16,837 nucleotides of DNA, taken from contig UQWE01000017.1 of NCBI GenBank assembly GCA_900544655.1, positions 1-16,837 of the forward strand. Reading direction: 5' to 3'. Positions 11,881 to 16,837 of the stretch are shown piece after piece (the first letter of the stretch is position 1; each line of letters opens with the position of its first letter). Below the pieces are notes generated by a model. The model did no database searches. It saw nothing but the letters and a program-made list of their open reading frames with translations, and was not told the origin of the DNA. The stretch is from an uncultured Coriobacteriaceae bacterium (GTDB lineage: Bacteria; Actinomycetota; Coriobacteriia; Coriobacteriales; Atopobiaceae). Made by a program: the position numbers and the translations under genes.

Positions 11881-14748
11881 TTAGCTTGATCCTTGCGCCT
11901 GCGCGTTGAGTGACTTGGAGAGGACTTGGCCGGCAAGTCTTGCCGCAAGGCCGCTCACGTTGTCATTATCAGAGCCCTCGACGCATATCGAAATGGCGAG
12001 CGTCGGGTTGTCATAGGGCGCGAATCCAATGAAGGTGGAGTTGATCTGGCCGTTCGCGACCTCGGCGGTGCCCGTCTTGCCGGCCACGCGCGCGCCGTAG
12101 ACCTGGGCAGCCATGCCCGTGCCGTTTTGGACGACGTCGAGCATTGCCTCCTTAACCTGCTGCGCGGTCTCAGCCGTCACGGCCTGCCCGAGGCTTCGGG
12201 GTTTGGTCGTGGTGATGGTGACGCCCTCGGGGGAGAGGACGTGATCGACTAGATACGGGCTCATGACAACGCCGTTGTTGGCGATGGCGGCGGCCACGAC
12301 GGCGTTCTGCATCACTGTGGTCTGGGGGCCAGCCGGGCTCGAGTGCTGGCCGACGGGCTGGCCGGCGCCTGCCCACGCGGTCTCCCACTCCGTTATCTCG
12401 GATGCGTCCGGCATGAGCGACGCCGTGGCGTGGAAGTCCTGGCCCAGCGTCGTGCCGTAGCCGAAGGCCTTGGCGTAGTCGACGAGGGTGCTTGCTCCAA
12501 TGTTGACGGCTAGCTGGCCAAACGCGGTGTTCGAGCTGTGCGTGAAGGCGTTGCGAAGCGTGGTCGTTCCGAAGTCCTCGCCCGCGACGTTCGTGACATC
12601 GGCGCCTCCGATGCTGATGCGTGCGGGTGCGTCAATCGAACTGTCGAGGGTTGCCTTGCCGGAGTCGATGGCTGCGGCAAGGGACACGACCTTAAACGTG
12701 GATCCGGGCGTGTACAGCGCGGCGCAGCTGCGGTCGATGAGTTCGCTGTTACTGTCTCCGTTCGAGAGAATGGTCGAGATGTCGTTGTAGGAGAACGTGG
12801 GCGAGGATGCCTTCGCGAGGACGGCGCCCGTGGTGGGGTCGAGCACGACGATTGAGCCGACGTGCCCCTCGAGGGCTTCCTCAGCTGCTTGCTGAATCCG
12901 AGAGTTGAGGGTGAGAACGACGGAGTTGCCCGGTTGGTTCACGCCCGCGAGCGAATACAGAGCATTCTGCCAGTTGGAGTAATCTGCGTGGCCGGTGAGG
13001 GAGTCGTTCATCGACGCTTCGACGCCTGTGGCGCCGTACTGGGTCGAGACGTATCCAACGGTGTGGGCGGCGAGGCTGCCCTGCGGATACGTGCGCACGT
13101 AGGTGCCGTCTGCCTGCTTGAGGGACTCTGCGAGCGTCACGCCGTCGGAGGTGAGGATGGCGCCGCGCTGCACGTAGGCACTTCTCGCAATCGTGTGGTT
13201 GTTGTTGGGCAGCTGCTGGTAATAGCTTGCCTTGATTACCTGGATATAGGTCAGGTTTGCGATAAGGGCCGCGAACAGCAACGTGAAGAAGGTCACGAGT
13301 AGGGTCAGTCGGTTGCCAAGGGCAACGCGTCCGAGAACTCCACCCTCAGAAGTGCCGAGGCCGAAGTGCGCTCGCGCGTGCTTGCCCTGCACGACCGGGG
13401 CGCCACCCGTTGATCCGGGTGCCAGGAGCGGGGAGGGGCTTGCGCTCGTGCCGTCGCCAGAGGGCAGTGTCGTGCGCCCCGTGCCCTCATCGCCGGCACG
13501 CAGGAGCAGGCCGATGACGATGAAGCTCGAGAGTAGGCTCGATCCGCCCTGGCTCATGAACGGCAGGGTCACGCCCGTGAGGGGGAGAAGCTTCGTGACA
13601 CCTCCGACGATGAGGAACGCCTGGAAGGAGAGGGCCGTCGTGAGGCCAACCGCGGTGAACGCGCTCATGTCGCTCTTCGCGCGCGCTGCGGTGGTGAGGC
13701 CGCGCACCGCGAGAAGCATGAAGAGGAGCAACACGGCGGCGCCGCCGAGAAGGCCCATTTCCTCCGCGACGGCGGAGAAGATGAAGTCGCTCTTCACCAC
13801 GGGGATGAGCGTGGGCATGCCCTTGCCGATGCCGGAGCCGACGAGGCCTCCGTCGGCAAGGGAGTAGATGGACTGAACGATCTGGAGTCCAGAGCCGGAC
13901 GGGTCTGCAAAGGGGTCGAGCCAGATCTGGAAGCGCACGCGGACGTGCGAGAAGAACTTGTAAGAGAGGATGCCGCCGATGGCGAGCAGCGCCAGGCTGA
14001 CGAGGACATAGCCAATGCGACCGGTCGCGACATAGAGCATGACCACGAAAAGGGTGAAGAACAGTACAGCGCTGCCAAGGTCGCGCTCGAAGACGACGAC
14101 GACCATGCACATGCCCCACATGACGAGCATCGGGGTGAGCATGCGTAGGCGCGGCAGCGTGAAGGGGCCCACCTTGTGCGAGGACGCTGACAACAGCTCG
14201 CGGTTCTCGGAGAGGTAGGCGGCGAGGAACAGGACGATGAGAATTTTCGCGATCTCACCAGGCTGGAACGAGAAGCCGCCGATGCGTATCCAGAGCTTCG
14301 AGCCGTAAATCTCCGTACCGAAGATGGCCGGCATGAGCAGGAGCGCCACGCCGGTGAGACCGAGCGTGAACTTATAATCCGCAAGCCTATCGAGGTTGGG
14401 GATGAGTATGAGCGTCGCCACCATGGCGGCGACGGAGACGAACAGCCACACGACCTGTCCCACGGCGTCCTCGGGCGCAAGGCGGGTGACAAACGTGATG
14501 CCAATACCCGAGAGGATAAAGACGATGGGCAGTATTGCCGGGTCTGCACCCGGAGCAAGCAGGCGTATGGCGATGTGCGCCGCCACGAAGGCGACGATGA
14601 GGCCGATGGGCACCGAGAGCGTCTCGAACGAAAGCTGCGCTCCCGTGTTCATGACATACATGGAATAGAGCAGGAGCACCGGCACGGCTCCGGCGATAAG
14701 CAGGAGGAGCTCAGTGGCGCGGCGAGAACCGCAAATCTGTCTGGTCAT
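11881..14748 (-). CDS. RodA/FtsW (SEDS) glycosyltransferase fused to a class B penicillin-binding protein
   Basis: A single 955-residue protein joining two normally separate enzymes. Residues 1-420 are a full SEDS polymerase with about ten membrane helices. It has YGSKLWIRIG and FQPGEIAKI near 148-169, DPFADPSGSGLQ with likely catalytic Asp282, and FMSQGGSS near 397. Residues 421-478 are a Gly/Ser/Pro-rich linker. Residues 481-503 are the PBP anchor helix, and the rest is a class B transpeptidase with STFK Ser683-Lys686, SSN 738-740 and KTG 891-893. A cytoplasmic SEDS C-terminus and an N-in PBP helix make the fusion topologically sound. The joined product should polymerise and crosslink peptidoglycan. 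The frame is continuous and intact, not a frameshift artefact. GGAGG lies 6 nt before ATG, which overlaps the phosphatase stop (ATGA). Confidence 0.95.
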   Translation of the reverse strand: MTRQICGSRRATELLLLIAGAVPVLLLYSMYVMNTGAQLSFETLSVPIGLIVAFVAAHIAIRLLAPGADPAILPIVFILSGIGITFVTRLAPEDAVGQVVWLFVSVAAMVATLILIPNLDRLADYKFTLGLTGVALLLMPAIFGTEIYGSKLWIRIGGFSFQPGEIAKILIVLFLAAYLSENRELLSASSHKVGPFTLPRLRMLTPMLVMWGMCMVVVVFERDLGSAVLFFTLFVVMLYVATGRIGYVLVSLALLAIGGILSYKFFSHVRVRFQIWLDPFADPSGSGLQIVQSIYSLADGGLVGSGIGKGMPTLIPVVKSDFIFSAVAEEMGLLGGAAVLLLFMLLAVRGLTTAARAKSDMSAFTAVGLTTALSFQAFLIVGGVTKLLPLTGVTLPFMSQGGSSLLSSFIVIGLLLRAGDEGTGRTTLPSGDGTSASPSPLLAPGSTGGAPVVQGKHARAHFGLGTSEGGVLGRVALGNRLTLLVTFFTLLFAALIANLTYIQVIKASYYQQLPNNNHTIARSAYVQRGAILTSDGVTLAESLKQADGTYVRTYPQGSLAAHTVGYVSTQYGATGVEASMNDSLTGHADYSNWQNALYSLAGVNQPGNSVVLTLNSRIQQAAEEALEGHVGSIVVLDPTTGAVLAKASSPTFSYNDISTILSNGDSNSELIDRSCAALYTPGSTFKVVSLAAAIDSGKATLDSSIDAPARISIGGADVTNVAGEDFGTTTLRNAFTHSSNTAFGQLAVNIGASTLVDYAKAFGYGTTLGQDFHATASLMPDASEITEWETAWAGAGQPVGQHSSPAGPQTTVMQNAVVAAAIANNGVVMSPYLVDHVLSPEGVTITTTKPRSLGQAVTAETAQQVKEAMLDVVQNGTGMAAQVYGARVAGKTGTAEVANGQINSTFIGFAPYDNPTLAISICVEGSDNDNVSGLAARLAGQVLSKSLNAQAQGSS

Positions 14749-16115
14749 GCTGCGCCTCCTTCGGCACTTGTGGTCACTACGTCTGCTCCGGTTTCCGCAG
14801 CCTCCGGGCCGGATGCCCCGAGGGCGCTTCCAACTGCGCCATCCGTGCTGTCGGATTGCGCGTCGTCCGCGGCCTTTTGGGCCTTGGCGCGCGCTTCTTC
14901 AATCTGGGTCTGGTAGGCCTGGACTGCGGTTAGCGCGTCGTCCTTGCTGGCAACCGGAATGCCGGCAGAGAGCTGGTGCTGGGTTGACTCGGGGAGGTCG
15001 GCGATGCTCACCTGGGTGCTCTCCTCGAGGCTCGAGAGCGGGATTCCAAAGACGCTGCTATGGATGCCCTGGTAAATACCCACTCGTCCACCGCCTACGC
15101 CGATATACCAAGAGGAGCGGATAAAAAACCCGAGTGCAATGGACAGAACGACGGTAAGCCCCAACAACACCGCGAGCCAACCAAGTACCGCCCGGCGCCG
15201 CGCCAGACGGCGAGCCTCCTCGCGCCCGTCGCTTACGACATCGACGACGATGACGGACACGTTGTCATGGCCACCGGCTTCAAGCGCGGCGGCGACGAGC
15301 TGGTCCGTGCAGTCGATGGGCGTCGCCGAGGAAACGGAGAGAAGCTCGATTTTGGCGTCGGGAACCATGGATGAGAGCCCGTCAGAGCAGAGGATGATGC
15401 GGTCCCCGCGCTCGACATCGAGCGAGAAGTGATCCGCGTACATGTCTGGGTCGGAGCCGAGGGCTCGGGTGATGATGGAGCGCGAGGGGTGTACACGCGC
15501 TTCGTCCGCCGTAATCTCGCCAGCGTCGACAAGTTCCTCGACATACGAATGGTCATGCGTGAGGCGCACGAGGGTACCGGCGCGCAGGAGGTAGATGCGC
15601 GAGTCGCCCACGTGCGCGATGGCCATCTTGGTGCCCTCGATGATGCAGCAGGTTGCGGTGCATCCCATGCCGGGCTTGCCCTCGCCGTTCGCCGCCCCCT
15701 GGATGACGGCCTCGTTTGCCGCCTCGATGGCGGCGCCAAGCAGCATGTCATCGGCGTGTTCCGGGGCATGACTGGCGATGGAGCGAACCGCGATGGCGCT
15801 TGCGACTTCGCCCGCCGCGTGTCCGCCCATGCCATCGCAAACGCCAAAGAGCGGATTTCTTACGAGGTAGGAGTCTTCGTTATGGCCGCGTACGAGGCCC
15901 ACGTCCGTGCGTCCCGCCCAGGATAGGCGCGTATCGGCGCCCATTTCGAGACCCGCGCCGGGACGAGAGTCGAGGTCGAATGCCGGTGCGTGTGGGTCAT
16001 GGGCATCGTGACGGCGATGCCCATGAAGATGGGGTCCGACATGGCCGATGTGGCCAATGAGGGGCAAAGGGCCCGTCGAGTCCAAGGGATTATTGTGTCC
16101 GAGAGCGGAGCTCAT
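14745..16115 (-). CDS. pstP: PP2C-type Ser/Thr phosphatase with membrane helix (PstP-like)
   Basis: A 456-residue phosphatase expected to reverse the work of the PknB-type kinase. The catalytic domain (about 61-292) has RTDVGLVRGHNEDSYL (Asp81), VCDGMGGHAAGEV (Asp94), GDSRIYLLR, the CSDGLSSMV Asp245 and GGHDNVSVIVV (Asp284), all expected for binding two Mn/Mg ions. TM about 310-331 is followed by an external part beginning WYIGVGGGRVGIYQG, as in actinobacterial PstP relatives, and an Ala/Gly/Ser-rich end. The N-terminal ~60 residues are an unusual extension with nine histidines in the first 42 residues. The ATG at 16115 overlaps the upstream FHA stop (ATGA), which favours this start; a shorter start at Met58 would remove the His-rich part. 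The stop overlaps the RodA-PBP start. Confidence 0.95.
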   Translation of the reverse strand: MSSALGHNNPLDSTGPLPLIGHIGHVGPHLHGHRRHDAHDPHAPAFDLDSRPGAGLEMGADTRLSWAGRTDVGLVRGHNEDSYLVRNPLFGVCDGMGGHAAGEVASAIAVRSIASHAPEHADDMLLGAAIEAANEAVIQGAANGEGKPGMGCTATCCIIEGTKMAIAHVGDSRIYLLRAGTLVRLTHDHSYVEELVDAGEITADEARVHPSRSIITRALGSDPDMYADHFSLDVERGDRIILCSDGLSSMVPDAKIELLSVSSATPIDCTDQLVAAALEAGGHDNVSVIVVDVVSDGREEARRLARRRAVLGWLAVLLGLTVVLSIALGFFIRSSWYIGVGGGRVGIYQGIHSSVFGIPLSSLEESTQVSIADLPESTQHQLSAGIPVASKDDALTAVQAYQTQIEEARAKAQKAADDAQSDSTDGAVGSALGASGPEAAETGADVVTTSAEGGAA

Positions 16116-16525
16116 CGACGGCTCACCCTCATGACCACGTCTCCAACCTGCACCTCGTCGCCGTCACGCAAGGTGACGGGATCGAGGATGAGGCGGCCGT
16201 TTACAAGCGTGCCGTTCGTGGAGTGAAGGTCTTCGAGCACGAGCGCGGGTCCCTGCAGGGTGAAGCGCGCATGGGTGGAGGAGACGATCGGCTCGGCGAT
16301 GACGATGTCGCTCGAGGGCGACCGGCCGATAACGACAGGGCCGAGCATGTCCACGTGGAGACCACGAAGCTGGCGCGGACCCTTGTCCACGTCAACGCAC
16401 CAGATTGCCGGGTCCTTGCGCTGACCCCTGACGAGGCCGATTCCCGTCTTCATGACGACGAACAGGAACAGGTAGAGGACCACGACGAGGGCAATGCGCC
16501 CCATGAACAGGACGAGGTCGATCAT
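16112..16525 (-). CDS. fhaB: Membrane-anchored FHA-domain protein (FhaB/FipA-like)
   Basis: A 137-residue protein with one N-terminal membrane helix (about 4-26) and a C-terminal FHA domain (about 63-135) that binds phosphothreonine. The FHA landmarks are visible: VVIGRSPSSDIVI (Gly67-Arg68), SSTHARF near 82-88 and HSTNGTLVNG (Asn104-Gly105). Length and layout match FhaB/FipA of mycobacteria, which link the kinase to the wall machinery. GGGAG is 7 nt upstream of ATG, inside the end of the previous FHA gene. Its stop shares ATGA with the phosphatase start. The gene order also supports the name. Confidence 0.93.
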   Translation of the reverse strand: MIDLVLFMGRIALVVVLYLFLFVVMKTGIGLVRGQRKDPAIWCVDVDKGPRQLRGLHVDMLGPVVIGRSPSSDIVIAEPIVSSTHARFTLQGPALVLEDLHSTNGTLVNGRLILDPVTLRDGDEVQVGDVVMRVSRR

Positions 16526-16526
16526 G

Positions 16527-16837
16527 TTAGTTCTCCCTGAACTCGAGGTTCGTGAGACCCAGAGTGATCAGGTCGCCGTCGCGAAGCGAGCACTCGTCGA
16601 CGTCCACGTCGTTCACGAGCGTGCCATTGGTCGAGTTGAGGTCGCGAATGCGCCACGTTTGGCCGTCAAAGGAAAGCTCCGCGTGCGAGCGAGAGACGTT
16701 GGGGTCGTGAATCACAATGCCGCCCGCGGAACGCTCGCGGCCGATGACGGTGCGCGGCGCGCTCGCTGTGAAGGTGCGGCCAGACTTGCGGTCGATGAGC
16801 AGGCATGCCGCGGGGTTGGCTGCGGGTGCGGGAGCCG
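16527..16837 (-). CDS. fhaA: C-terminal FHA domain of an FhaA-like protein (5' part outside window)
   Basis: 103 codons of a gene running off the right edge. The visible part starts with an Ala/Pro linker (APAPAANPAA) and then a complete FHA domain: CLLIDRKSGRTFTASAP, TVIGRERSAGGIVI, the SRSHAEL block, DLNSTNGTLVN and LRDGDLITLG. A GTG at 16715 lies inside the FHA domain and is not a credible start, because the domain begins upstream of it. By gene order and linker this should be FhaA, which in relatives has an N-terminal DUF3662 domain; that part cannot be seen. It ends 1 nt before the FhaB-like start. Confidence 0.9.
   Translation of the reverse strand, partial: APAPAANPAACLLIDRKSGRTFTASAPRTVIGRERSAGGIVIHDPNVSRSHAELSFDGQTWRIRDLNSTNGTLVNDVDVDECSLRDGDLITLGLTNLEFREN

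Overview
The window reads as chromosomal core sequence from a GC-rich actinobacterium, most likely the class Coriobacteriia (Olsenella/Atopobium/Collinsella type). This placement is an inference. It rests on strong C/G preference at third codon positions, an actinobacterial FhaA-FhaB-phosphatase-RodA-PBP-PknB gene order, tRNA genes that encode their CCA ends, and Coriobacteriia/Firmicutes-like accessory genes (M29 aminopeptidase, TSCPD-domain protein). I see no IS element, prophage, integrase or CRISPR array.

Left part, + strand: an unexplained leader (about 31-477) precedes a solitary tRNA-Gly(CCC) with its own promoter and terminator. An M29 metallo-aminopeptidase and a tRNA-Lys(TTT), also with promoter and terminator, follow. 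purB (adenylosuccinate lyase) ends in a strong hairpin. A small four-cysteine TSCPD protein is then coupled to a Tat-exported lipoprotein of unknown function.

Middle, + strand: an OmpR-type response regulator and its histidine kinase form a two-gene unit. The start of the kinase gene holds two strong inverted repeats. purC (SAICAR synthetase) follows and overlaps by 14 nt a two-helix membrane protein of unknown function. A tRNA-Arg(CCT) closes this half. purB and purC act in the same purine pathway but are about 4.4 kb apart, with unrelated genes between them.

Right part, - strand, converging on tRNA-Arg: a compact operon for phospho-control of cell-wall synthesis runs right to left. It begins with the C-terminal FHA domain of an FhaA-like protein (cut by the window edge). 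Next come a membrane FhaB-like FHA protein, a PP2C phosphatase with one membrane helix and a histidine-rich N-terminus, a single 955-residue protein joining a SEDS (RodA/FtsW) glycosyltransferase to a class B penicillin-binding protein, and a PknB-type kinase with three PASTA domains. The first three junctions are 1-nt gaps or ATGA overlaps. The kinase is set off by about 95 nt containing a small hairpin. The expected logic, from relatives, is that the kinase senses peptidoglycan, FHA proteins bind its phosphothreonine products, the phosphatase resets them, and the fused polymerase/transpeptidase builds the wall.

The most interesting items are the polymerase-transpeptidase fusion, the paired hairpins inside the histidine kinase start, the histidine-rich phosphatase N-terminus, and a shared TAGAATCAT-CAGA promoter element at two tRNA genes.
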